A stretch of DNA of 12,434 nucleotides from M3007 sp041736625 (GTDB taxonomy: Bacteria > Bacteroidota > Bacteroidia > Chitinophagales > Saprospiraceae), in contig JBGSTG010000078.1 of the NCBI GenBank assembly GCA_041736625.1, positions 1-12,434 on the forward strand, read 5' to 3'. Below are positions 6,841-12,434 of the stretch, piece after piece. A program made the position numbers and the translations under genes. Each line of letters starts with the position of its first letter. Within the stretch, counting starts at the first letter, position 1. The notes beneath the pieces were generated by a model. The model saw only the letters and a program-made list of their open reading frames with translations. It was not told the DNA's origin and did no database searches.

Positions 6841-6980
6841 CTCATAAGGCCACTCCGTTCCGCACAAAATCTTGTCTTGGTATCAACCTTAAGCCAAGAG
6901 CCCTCTTATTCTCATAAGGCCACTCCGTTTCGCACAAAATCTCGTCTGGGTATCAACGTAAAGCCAAGCGCCTTCATATT
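6821..6980. repeat. 70-bp tandem repeat, 2.3 copies
   Basis: Unit 1 (6821-6890) and unit 2 (6891-6960) are the same length and differ at five positions. A third copy is cut after 20 bases and more diverged (6961-6980, three changes). Each unit begins with AAGCCAAGAGCCCTCTTATT, the reverse complement of the 19-bp insert found among the heptads on the left, and ends with a GGTATCAAC word also present at 6804-6812. No coding potential is evident. Confidence 0.9.
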
Positions 6981-7012
6981 CCGCATTCCGCATTCCGAAT
7001 TCCACATTCCAC
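6978..7012 (-). repeat. Inverted heptad array ending at the HerA-like stop codon
   Basis: Five in-phase heptads (ATTCCGC twice, then ATTCCGA, ATTCCAC, ATTCCAC) fill 6978-7012. They are the reverse complement of the GCGGAAT array on the left of the island. The last base immediately precedes the stop codon of the HerA-like gene (7013-7015), so the array occupies all remaining intergenic space. Confidence 0.85.
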
Positions 7013-8542
7013 TCACCGTTTGCGCCTGGCTCCGCCCAGCCCCAGCACGCTCAGGATGCCGCGCGACAGTTCGCGAGCGACGGTTCGCCCGATGTCGCGC
7101 ACCACGGGGTTTTTCATGACCTCTTCGATCACCGATTTTTCCCTGGGGCCTTTGGGCGCTGGTTTGTCGTTTTCGCCGCCGAACCAGCCCCGTTTTTCGT
7201 TCATTTTTTCGGTCAGGATGTCGTGCGCGCTTTCCCGGTCGATCACCTGGCTGTACTTCTTCTGCAGGGTGGACCGGTTGATGAGGGTGTCGAGCTCGCC
7301 GGGACTCAGGATGTCCATGCGGCTTTCCGGCGCGCGCATCATGGTGTGCACCAGCGGTGTGGGGATGCCTTTTTCGTTGAGGCCGCTGATGAATGCCTCA
7401 CCGGTGCCCAGCTGGGTGAGCAGGTCTTCCGTTTGGTAAAAATCGGAGAGCGGGTAGTTTTCGGCGGCCAGCTTGATGGCTTTGCGGTCTTTGGCGGTAA
7501 AGGCGCGCAGGGCGTGCTGGAGCTTGAAGCCCAATTGCGCCAACACGCTGGAGGGCACGTCGGCGGGGTTTTGGGTGATGAAAAAGATGCCTACGCCTTT
7601 GGAGCGGATGAGCTTGATGATGGTCTCGATCTGTTGGAGCAGGGTGCTGGAGGCATTGTCGAACACCAGGTGAGCTTCGTCAATAAAAATGCAGAGCTTG
7701 GGCTTGTCTACGTCACCCACTTCGGGGAATGATTCGTAAATCTCGGCCAGCAGCTGGAGCATGAAGGTGGAAAACAACTTCGGGCGATCCTGGATGTCGG
7801 TCAGGCGCACAATGCTGAGGGCGCCCTTGCCCTGGTCGTCGGTGCGCAGCAGGTCCTGGACGTCGAACGACAGTTCACCGAAAAACTGCCCGGCGCCCTG
7901 TTGTTCCAGTTCGACGATCTTGCGCAGGATGGTGGCGGAGGAGACGGAGCTGAAGGTGCCGTATTCGGCCTGGATGGCGGCTTTGCCATCTTTATCCAGG
8001 TATTGCAGCACTTTGCGGAGATCCTGGAGGTCTACCAGCGGAAGTTGGTGGTCGTCGCAATACTTGAAAATGACCGCCATGATGCCCGCCTGGGTGTCGT
8101 TCAGGTCGAGGAGGCGGCTGAACAGCACGGGCCCGAATTCGCCCACGGTGGCGCGCAGGCGCACGCCTTTTTCCTCCGACAGGGTCATGAACTCCACCGG
8201 CGCCGCGTTGGGCGTCCAGGTGACGCCAATTTTCTGTGCGCGTTCTTCTATTTTCGGGTTGGATGTGCCCGGCGCGGCAATGCCCGACAGATCGCCCTTG
8301 ATGTCCATCAGCAAACAAGGCACGCCATGCGCCGACAGTTGTTCGGCCATGACCTGCAAGCTCTTGGTTTTGCCCGTGCCCGTCGCCCCGGCGATCAGCC
8401 CGTGGCGGGTGAGGGTGCTCAGGGGAACCCGCACCTGCAAGCCGGGCAGGGCGCTTCCGTCGAGCATGGCGCCGCCCAGCACCAATGAGGCGCCCTTGAA
8501 GGTGTAACCGGCGGTGATGTGGTCGATGAATGGTTGGTTCAT
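7013..8542 (-). CDS. HerA-like P-loop ATPase (DUF853/YjgR family)
   Basis: The 509-residue cytoplasmic ATPase is of the HerA/FtsK-like superfamily, DUF853 branch. Walker A is GATGTGKT (52-59), preceded by PLSTLTRHGLI, which is typical of this family; MDIKGDLSG (79-87) is the conserved segment that follows. Walker B is LCIFIDEAH (283-291, Asp288, Glu289), and FITQNP (321-326) is the sensor-like motif. Residues 327-400 (SSVLAQLGFKLQHALRAFT, KDRKAIKLAA, LGTGEAFISGLNEKGIPTP) are also characteristic. Length and domain content fit a complete member; the C-terminus ends in a basic tail (GGARRKR). HerA proteins are hexameric DNA translocases, but the role of this branch is not established. The ATG at 8542 matches the family's N-terminus, yet only 3 bases separate it from a heptad array, so no ribosome-binding site can be recognised. 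It is likely transcribed from a promoter at about 8694-8723. Confidence 0.92.
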   Translation of the reverse strand: MNQPFIDHITAGYTFKGASLVLGGAMLDGSALPGLQVRVPLSTLTRHGLIAGATGTGKTKSLQVMAEQLSAHGVPCLLMDIKGDLSGIAAPGTSNPKIEERAQKIGVTWTPNAAPVEFMTLSEEKGVRLRATVGEFGPVLFSRLLDLNDTQAGIMAVIFKYCDDHQLPLVDLQDLRKVLQYLDKDGKAAIQAEYGTFSSVSSATILRKIVELEQQGAGQFFGELSFDVQDLLRTDDQGKGALSIVRLTDIQDRPKLFSTFMLQLLAEIYESFPEVGDVDKPKLCIFIDEAHLVFDNASSTLLQQIETIIKLIRSKGVGIFFITQNPADVPSSVLAQLGFKLQHALRAFTAKDRKAIKLAAENYPLSDFYQTEDLLTQLGTGEAFISGLNEKGIPTPLVHTMMRAPESRMDILSPGELDTLINRSTLQKKYSQVIDRESAHDILTEKMNEKRGWFGGENDKPAPKGPREKSVIEEVMKNPVVRDIGRTVARELSRGILSVLGLGGARRKR

Positions 8543-8545
8543 TAG

Positions 8546-8679
8546 CTGTCGGTTGTCGGCTGTCGGTTGTCGGCTGTCGGTAGTCGGTAGTCGGCTGTCG
8601 GTAGTCGGTAGTCGGCTGTCGGGTGTCGGCTATCGGGTGTCGGTAGTCGGCTATCGGTAGTCGGTTTATCGGTAGTCGG
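8546..8679 (-). repeat. Heptad array (TAGTCGG/CTGTCGG type), 19 units, in the HerA-like leader
   Basis: Seventeen exact 7-base units run without a slip from 8546 to 8664, then one 8-base unit and one more heptad reach 8679. All units end in CGG on the plus strand; the preceding four bases vary (TAGT, CTGT, TTGT, GTGT, CTAT). On the minus strand the array is the immediate upstream sequence of the HerA-like start codon, and with the promoter at 8694-8723 it would form nearly all of a leader of about 145 nt. Confidence 0.9.
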
Positions 8680-8693
8680 TGGTTGATTTTGGG

Positions 8694-8723
8694 CAAAGGT
8701 CGTAAAATGGCCTGGAATTCCAA
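8694..8723 (-). promoter_or_regulatory. Putative promoter of the HerA-like gene
   Basis: On the minus strand 8723-8721 is TTG, followed after 19 bases by GACCTTTG (8701-8694), matching the Bacteroidota -33/-7 layout (TTTG, then TAnnTTTG) at the conserved TTG and TTTG. Transcription would begin near 8688, just before the heptad array. It is the best promoter match in the window but rests on pattern only. Confidence 0.5.
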
Positions 8724-8907
8724 TCGCGCAACCAAAATCGGGCCTCCCCCTCAGTCTACAAGAGGGTCGACCCTACGGGGCTTCTGCCATGGATACAGGG
8801 TAAATGCGTTGCCTCAAAGCGGGATGGGTCAGCCTCCCGGAAATCCGGCCAACAACTTGAATATTTCCAATCCCTTTGTTGATCACACCATCCATGAGTC
8901 ACCCCTC
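8724..8907. other. Intergenic core between two inverted heptad arrays
   Basis: No gene is seen. The stretch has the perfect 12-bp palindrome AGGGTCGACCCT (8763-8774) following TCTACA and followed by ACGGGGCTT, an arrangement that resembles the REP-like element at 191-219 (TCTACAA followed by a CCTC/GAGG hairpin). The rest (8785-8907) is unremarkable unique sequence. It may be the remnant of an inserted repeat element. Confidence 0.4.
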
Positions 8908-8909
8908 AA

Positions 8910-9026
8910 CCGCCGACTACCAACCGCCGACTACCAACCGCCGACTACCAACCGCCGACAACCGACGACCGACTTCCGACTTCCGACTACCGACAGCCGA
9001 CTACCGACTACCGATAGCCAATAGCC
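8910..9026 (+). repeat. Inverted heptad array ending on the nadE stop codon
   Basis: Sixteen 7-base units are perfectly in phase from 8910 to 9021, with a partial unit to 9026. On the plus strand they read CTACCGA, CTACCAA, CCGCCGA, CTTCCGA and similar, the reverse complement of the TCGGTAG-type units at 8546-8679. The first part has a 14-base higher-order period (CCGCCGACTACCAA three times, 8910-8951). The array touches the first base of the nadE stop codon (9026-9028), so it lies in the immediate 3' region of that gene. Confidence 0.9.
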
Positions 9027-10663
9027 TACCCCAAATACTTCCCCACAATCGGCATCCGCCTGCCCATGCCAAACGCTTTTGGGCTCACGCGCAAGGCCGG
9101 GGCGGCCTGTTCGCGTTTGAACTCGTTGGTGTTTACCAGCCGGAGGATGCGGGCCACCAGCGCCGGGTCGTGGCCCATGGCTTCCAGTTCACGCGGTCCC
9201 TGGCGGCATTCGATGTACTGGTACAGGATGGGGTCGAGTATGTCGTAGGGCGGCAGCGAGTCGCTGTCTTTCTGGTTGGGCCTCAGCTCGGCGCTGGGTG
9301 GCTTGACGATGGTGTTCATCGGGATGATTTCCCGATCGTGGTTGACGAAGCGGGCCAGTTCGAACACTTCGGTTTTGTACACATCGCCGAGCACGGAAAG
9401 ACCCCCGCACATGTCTCCGTAAAGCGTGCCGTAGCCCACTGCCATTTCACTTTTGTTGGAGGTGTTGAGCAGGATGTTGCCGAACTTGTTGCTCATGGCC
9501 ATCAGCAGGGTGCCGCGCACACGCGCCTGGATGTTCTCCTCGGTGACGTTGAAGGGCAGGTCGCCGAAAAGGGGTTTCAGCTGCTGGATAAATGCCTCGT
9601 AAACGGGCTGTATGGCCACGATATCGTACCGGATGCCCAGGGTTTCGGCCAGTTGACGGGCGTCGTTCACCGAATGGTCGGAGCTGAACTGGCTGGGCAT
9701 AAGCAGCACCCGAACGTTGGTGGGCCCCAGGGCGCGGGCGGCCAGCACGGCGGTCAGCGCCGAGTCGATGCCGCCGGAGAGGCCGAGGATGGCCTCGCGG
9801 AAGCCCAGTTTTCCGAAATAATCGCGAATGCCGACGACCAGAGCGTCGTGCATCAGCGCTATTTTGTCTTTGGGCTGTTCCCGGGTGCGTCCGCCCTGGA
9901 GCACCTCCTCCAGGTCATACACGCGCAGGCATTCCTCGAAGTACGGCATCTCGTCGAACACCTGTCCGTCGGGCGACATCACGATGCTGCCGCCGTCGAA
10001 AATCAGGTCGGTCTGCGCCCCCACATGGTTGCAATAAAACAGGGGAATGCCGTATCGCTGTACGTTGGCGCGCACCGTTCGAATACGGGTGTTGGCTTGC
10101 TCGTAGCTGAACGGAGAAGCCGAGATGTTGAGGATGAGGTCGGGCATTTCGCCATTCACCTCGTCGAGCGGACAAATGGTGTACAGCGGGTTTTCGTTGC
10201 CCACATTCCAGATGTCCTCACAAACGGTCAGGGCCAGGCGCTTTCCCTTAAACCCCACCGTATGGTGATGGCGGGCGGGTTCGAAGTATCGGTACTCGTC
10301 GAAGATATCGTAGGTGGGCAGCAGCGTTTTGTGTTGCACGGCCTGCACCATGCCATCGTGCAGGAAGTAGAGGGAGTTGTACAGGTCTTTGCCTTCCGGG
10401 TCCGGATTGCGGGTGGGAGCGCCCACGGCAATGGCGATGTTTGTGCTCAGGCTGCGCAGTGCGTCGATGCTTTCCTGGGTGCGGCGGATGAAGTCGTCGA
10501 ACTCCAGGAAATCGCGTGGAGGATACCCGCATACGGCCAGTTCGCCAAACACAATAAGGTCGGCGCCCAACGCCCGGGCTTCCTCCACGCGTTGCATCAT
10601 TTTTTGCAGATTGCCCTCAAAGTTTCCAATATGGTAGTTGAGTTGCGCGAGGGCTATTTTCAT
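9026..10663 (-). CDS. nadE: Glutamine-dependent NAD+ synthetase
   Basis: The 545-residue cytoplasmic enzyme makes NAD+ from nicotinic acid adenine dinucleotide, ATP and glutamine, the last step of NAD biosynthesis. Residues 1-260 form the nitrilase-like glutaminase domain with the catalytic triad Glu41 (FGELAVCGYPP), Lys112 (HKTLLPTYDIFDE) and Cys148 (TVCEDIW). Residues 265-545 form the synthetase domain with the ATP-pyrophosphatase loop LGLSGGIDSAL (293-303), PSQFSSDHS (323-331), NTSNKSEMAVGYGTLYGDM (400-418) and KPPSAELRPNQKD (454-466). Length fits the shorter bacterial glutamine-dependent class, and all key residues are present. It starts 8 bases after the stop of the DUF1508 gene, so the two are probably translated from one mRNA. 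The stop codon is touched by a heptad repeat array. Confidence 0.97.
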   Translation of the reverse strand: MKIALAQLNYHIGNFEGNLQKMMQRVEEARALGADLIVFGELAVCGYPPRDFLEFDDFIRRTQESIDALRSLSTNIAIAVGAPTRNPDPEGKDLYNSLYFLHDGMVQAVQHKTLLPTYDIFDEYRYFEPARHHHTVGFKGKRLALTVCEDIWNVGNENPLYTICPLDEVNGEMPDLILNISASPFSYEQANTRIRTVRANVQRYGIPLFYCNHVGAQTDLIFDGGSIVMSPDGQVFDEMPYFEECLRVYDLEEVLQGGRTREQPKDKIALMHDALVVGIRDYFGKLGFREAILGLSGGIDSALTAVLAARALGPTNVRVLLMPSQFSSDHSVNDARQLAETLGIRYDIVAIQPVYEAFIQQLKPLFGDLPFNVTEENIQARVRGTLLMAMSNKFGNILLNTSNKSEMAVGYGTLYGDMCGGLSVLGDVYKTEVFELARFVNHDREIIPMNTIVKPPSAELRPNQKDSDSLPPYDILDPILYQYIECRQGPRELEAMGHDPALVARILRLVNTNEFKREQAAPALRVSPKAFGMGRRMPIVGKYLG

Positions 10664-10671
10664 GTTCCGTA

Positions 10672-11607
10672 TTAATACACGTTACCGCTGCCCGGCATCT
10701 GGTGCGAGGCGGGCGTTTTGGAAAAGGCTTCGGTGAAAGATTCGTAGAGGCCGGAGCGGCTGAGTTCTTGTCCGTTGTCGTCTACCAGTGCTACGGTGTA
10801 CTTGTCGCCGACTTCCAGCACGCGATAGTGATCTGCCAGGACAATAAAACGGCGCACCTCGTCGAGCCGGTTGTCGCGTTCCTGGGCGGTGTTAAAGCCG
10901 GTGGAACGCAGATAGATGGAGCCGTCGGCGTTGTACACCGCAAAATAGTGTTTTTGATCCGCGCCGGAGAACACCGCATAGCCCGTACGTCCGTGCTCGT
11001 CGGTGAGGGTTGCGTGGCCGTAGTAGTGGTCCAGGGCCGGGTACGGGACGCCGGTTTCCGGATCGGTGTATTCCACGTGTATGGCGCTGTATTCGGCTGC
11101 ATAGCTGCGTTCGGGCGCGGCCACGCGGGGGTTGCCGTTTTCGGACGCGGGGGCCGTTTTGGCGGTTTCTTTTTTCGCTGCGGGCTTTTTCGCTGCGGCT
11201 TTTTCTGTTTTAGGCGTTGCTTCGCGCTGCATGATAATTTGCGCGAAGTCGTCGGACATCAGTCTTTGCATGAGGTCCCGGCCTTGTGCGGTGGTCTCCA
11301 ATTCGCAAGAGCGGGCAATTTCCTTGCGGTTTCCGGCGCGCAACACCAGGTAGTTGAAGTTGCCCTCCTGCACAAACGCGTAACGTTCGGCGATCGTCCG
11401 GTTTTTAAGAACAGATTTGATGCCGTTGTCGCGCGCTTTTTCATCCACATACGCTTCGCTGCGCAACATCACCAGCCGGTTTTTGTCCAACAATGCAAAA
11501 AAGTGGCGGTTCATGGGTTCATGGAAAAAAGCGACAAAACCGGCTTCTTTCGGGTGTGCGGGCTTGTTTTGGTAATCCACACAACGGAGGTAGTCATCGT
11601 GTACCAT
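10672..11607 (-). CDS. DUF1508 (YegP-like) repeat protein with Lys/Ala-rich linker
   Basis: The 311-residue protein has no signal peptide and should be cytoplasmic. It opens with DDYLRCVDY (4-12), a motif typical of Bacteroidota DUF1508 proteins, followed by a first pair of YegP-type repeats (about 35-115: HFFALLDKNRLVMLRSEAY, ARDNGIKSVLKN, NYLVLRAGNRKEIARS). A basic low-complexity linker, 132-152 (KTEKAAAKKPAAKKETAK), resembles histone H1-like tails. A second, more diverged pair follows (about 208-296: TGYAVFSGADQKHYFAVYNADGS, YLRSTGFNTAQERDNRLDEV, KYTVALVDDNGQELSRSGLY). DUF1508 function is unknown; the domain is small and usually stands alone or as a tandem. The linker could bind nucleic acid, but that is conjecture. 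It is the first gene of a likely two-gene unit with nadE. Confidence 0.85.
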   Translation of the reverse strand: MVHDDYLRCVDYQNKPAHPKEAGFVAFFHEPMNRHFFALLDKNRLVMLRSEAYVDEKARDNGIKSVLKNRTIAERYAFVQEGNFNYLVLRAGNRKEIARSCELETTAQGRDLMQRLMSDDFAQIIMQREATPKTEKAAAKKPAAKKETAKTAPASENGNPRVAAPERSYAAEYSAIHVEYTDPETGVPYPALDHYYGHATLTDEHGRTGYAVFSGADQKHYFAVYNADGSIYLRSTGFNTAQERDNRLDEVRRFIVLADHYRVLEVGDKYTVALVDDNGQELSRSGLYESFTEAFSKTPASHQMPGSGNVY

Positions 11608-11646
11608 AAGGTAGTTTTTATCGTTATTCGGGTTTGAAAATCACCG

Positions 11647-11654
11647 CAAAGAAC
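11647..11654 (-). promoter_or_regulatory. Weak -7-like box before the DUF1508-nadE unit
   Basis: The minus strand reads GTTCTTTG here, sharing the TTTG end of the Bacteroidota TAnnTTTG box, 39 bases before the start codon. It overlaps the left arm of the inverted repeat 11652-11690. No good -33 element is evident. Confidence 0.25.
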
Positions 11655-11690
11655 GCTATTTTTACAGAAATTGCCCGTAAATATAGCGTT
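11652..11690. promoter_or_regulatory. 14-bp inverted repeat in a divergent promoter region
   Basis: AACGCTATTTTTAC (11652-11665) and GTAAATATAGCGTT (11677-11690) are inverted copies with one mismatch and an 11-base spacer. The pair sits in the 149-bp gap between the divergent DUF1508 gene and the surface-protein gene and overlaps the possible promoter of the former. The position fits an operator for a dimeric regulator; a short hairpin or attenuator is the alternative. Confidence 0.45.
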
Positions 11691-11756
11691 AAGGTTGCGT
11701 TAATTCAACCGTGGCGTCGTATCCTGTTTTTTTCACTGCCCACCAATTGCTTTTGT

Positions 11757-12434
11757 ATGCTTGTCATTCGGTTTACTTTTTTTTGGATGGTCGTTCAGAT
11801 GCCATTCCTCCTGTCTGCACAGGCGCCGCTGCAAGGCGTCATCAACCACTACGCTGCCGTTACGGCCATCGACACCTGCCGGGCCATGCTGACGGTCGAT
11901 GTCACGCTCGGTTTTCAGTCCGGCGACACGGTGCTGGTCATCCAGATGCAAGGCGCGCGCGTTAACACCGCAAACGGATCGGATTTCGGGGCCATCCTCG
12001 ACTACGGCGCCGCCGGGCTGTTTGAAAAAGCGGTTGTCGACTCCACAGGCGCCCAGGAATTGTTTCTGCAATACCGGCTGCTGAACCCCTACGATACGGC
12101 AGGAAGGGTGCAGGTGGTGTCTTACCCGACCTTTACGAGCGCCCGGGTGGTGCAAAACGTTTGGGCTAAAAACTGGGACGGCAGCAAGGGTGGGGTAGTG
12201 GCGCTCCGGGTGATCGATACCCTTACCCTGGATTTCAACATACTGGCCAGCGGATGCGGGTTTCGGGGCGGGGAGTCCAAGGTGGATACGCCGAATTTTT
12301 GCAGCTGGGCCTTGCCCATTCCCGGATACGGGTTTCCGTCGGGCGACTGGCGGGGGGCGCCCAAGGGTGAGGGCATTGCCGTGCTGCCGGCAAACCTGAT
12401 CGCCGGCCGGGGTGCGGCGGCCAACGGCGGTGGC
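11757..12434 (+). CDS. N-terminus of a predicted large exported surface protein (partial)
   Basis: The reading frame is open to the window edge (226 codons, no stop). I start it at the ATG at 11757, giving a hydrophobic signal-like stretch (MLVIRFTFFWMVVQMPFLLSAQ); in-frame ATGs at 11787 and 11799 are alternatives. Mature residues begin APLQGVINHYAAVTAIDTC and include LTVDVTLGFQSGDTVLVIQMQGA (45-67, key GDTVLVIQMQG), a GGVVALRVIDTLTLDFNI strand pair (145-162), SGCGFRGG (165-172) and a Gly/Ala-rich end (GRGAAANGGG). This matches the start of large Bacteroidota secreted proteins that carry PKD-like and gliding-motility C-terminal domains and leave by T9SS. The diagnostic C-terminus is outside the window, so export by T9SS and an adhesin-like role are inference. 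It is transcribed divergently from the DUF1508-nadE unit. Confidence 0.7.
   Translation, partial: MLVIRFTFFWMVVQMPFLLSAQAPLQGVINHYAAVTAIDTCRAMLTVDVTLGFQSGDTVLVIQMQGARVNTANGSDFGAILDYGAAGLFEKAVVDSTGAQELFLQYRLLNPYDTAGRVQVVSYPTFTSARVVQNVWAKNWDGSKGGVVALRVIDTLTLDFNILASGCGFRGGESKVDTPNFCSWALPIPGYGFPSGDWRGAPKGEGIAVLPANLIAGRGAAANGGG

Noticed and set aside
6621..6845. Small open frames across the repeat island between the SDR and HerA-like genes
   Set aside because: They only translate the heptad repeat into a seven-residue periodic peptide in several frames, as any long period-7 DNA does.
8546..9026. CRISPR array
   Set aside because: Units are 7 bases, contiguous and without unique spacers, and no cas genes are nearby.
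8876..10675. Open reading frame of 599 codons on the plus strand, antisense to nadE
   Set aside because: It begins inside the heptad array and then mirrors nadE; no protein family features are visible, whereas nadE has all catalytic motifs.
10702..11637. Plus-strand open frame of 311 codons antisense to the DUF1508 gene
   Set aside because: Low-complexity Val/Phe/Gly-rich translation without motifs, fully overlapped by a good DUF1508 protein.

Overview
The window looks like a chromosomal segment of a GC-rich member of the Bacteroidota, probably of the Saprospiria (Lewinella/Haliscomenobacter type). The basis is a type IX secretion (T9SS) C-terminal sorting domain, CX4CH mono-heme cytochrome lipoproteins, DUF1573 and DUF1508 proteins, promoter-like TAnnTTTG boxes about 30-40 nt before genes, no clear Shine-Dalgarno sites, and a surface protein of the kind seen in gliding Bacteroidota. 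The genus is inference; no rRNA or other phylogenetic marker is present.

Left part (1-4922): a repeat-rich intergenic stretch with several hairpins and a strong bidirectional terminator is followed by three minus-strand genes for exported proteins. In transcription order these are a PhoX-like (DUF839) phosphatase-family protein with a T9SS tail, a di-heme cytochrome c peroxidase with an imelysin-like N-terminal region, and a small lipoprotein combining an InlB-like repeat with a CX4CH heme motif. A 123-bp near-perfect palindrome separates the last two genes.

Middle (4923-7012): an AT-rich divergent promoter region carries a single arm of the same dispersed repeat. Two plus-strand genes follow: a periplasmic DUF1573 protein and a short-chain dehydrogenase/reductase in which isoleucine replaces the catalytic tyrosine. 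A 356-bp island made almost wholly of nested repeats (7-bp, 19-bp and 70-bp units) fills the gap to the next, convergent gene.

Right part (7013-11607): three minus-strand genes. A DUF1508 two-domain protein lies 8 nt ahead of nadE (glutamine-dependent NAD+ synthetase). After a 483-bp gap comes a HerA-like/DUF853 ATPase. That gap holds two long 7-bp arrays in inverted orientation, one ending on the nadE stop codon and the other starting 3 bp from the herA-like start codon; a good promoter match lies between them, so the leader of the ATPase mRNA should be almost entirely heptad repeat. At the right edge a divergent, truncated plus-strand gene encodes the N-terminus of a large predicted surface protein.

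The most unusual signal is the recurrent arrangement of period-7 arrays in inverted pairs that butt directly against coding ends at two neighbouring loci. I do not see a CRISPR array, rRNA, tRNA or intact insertion sequence.
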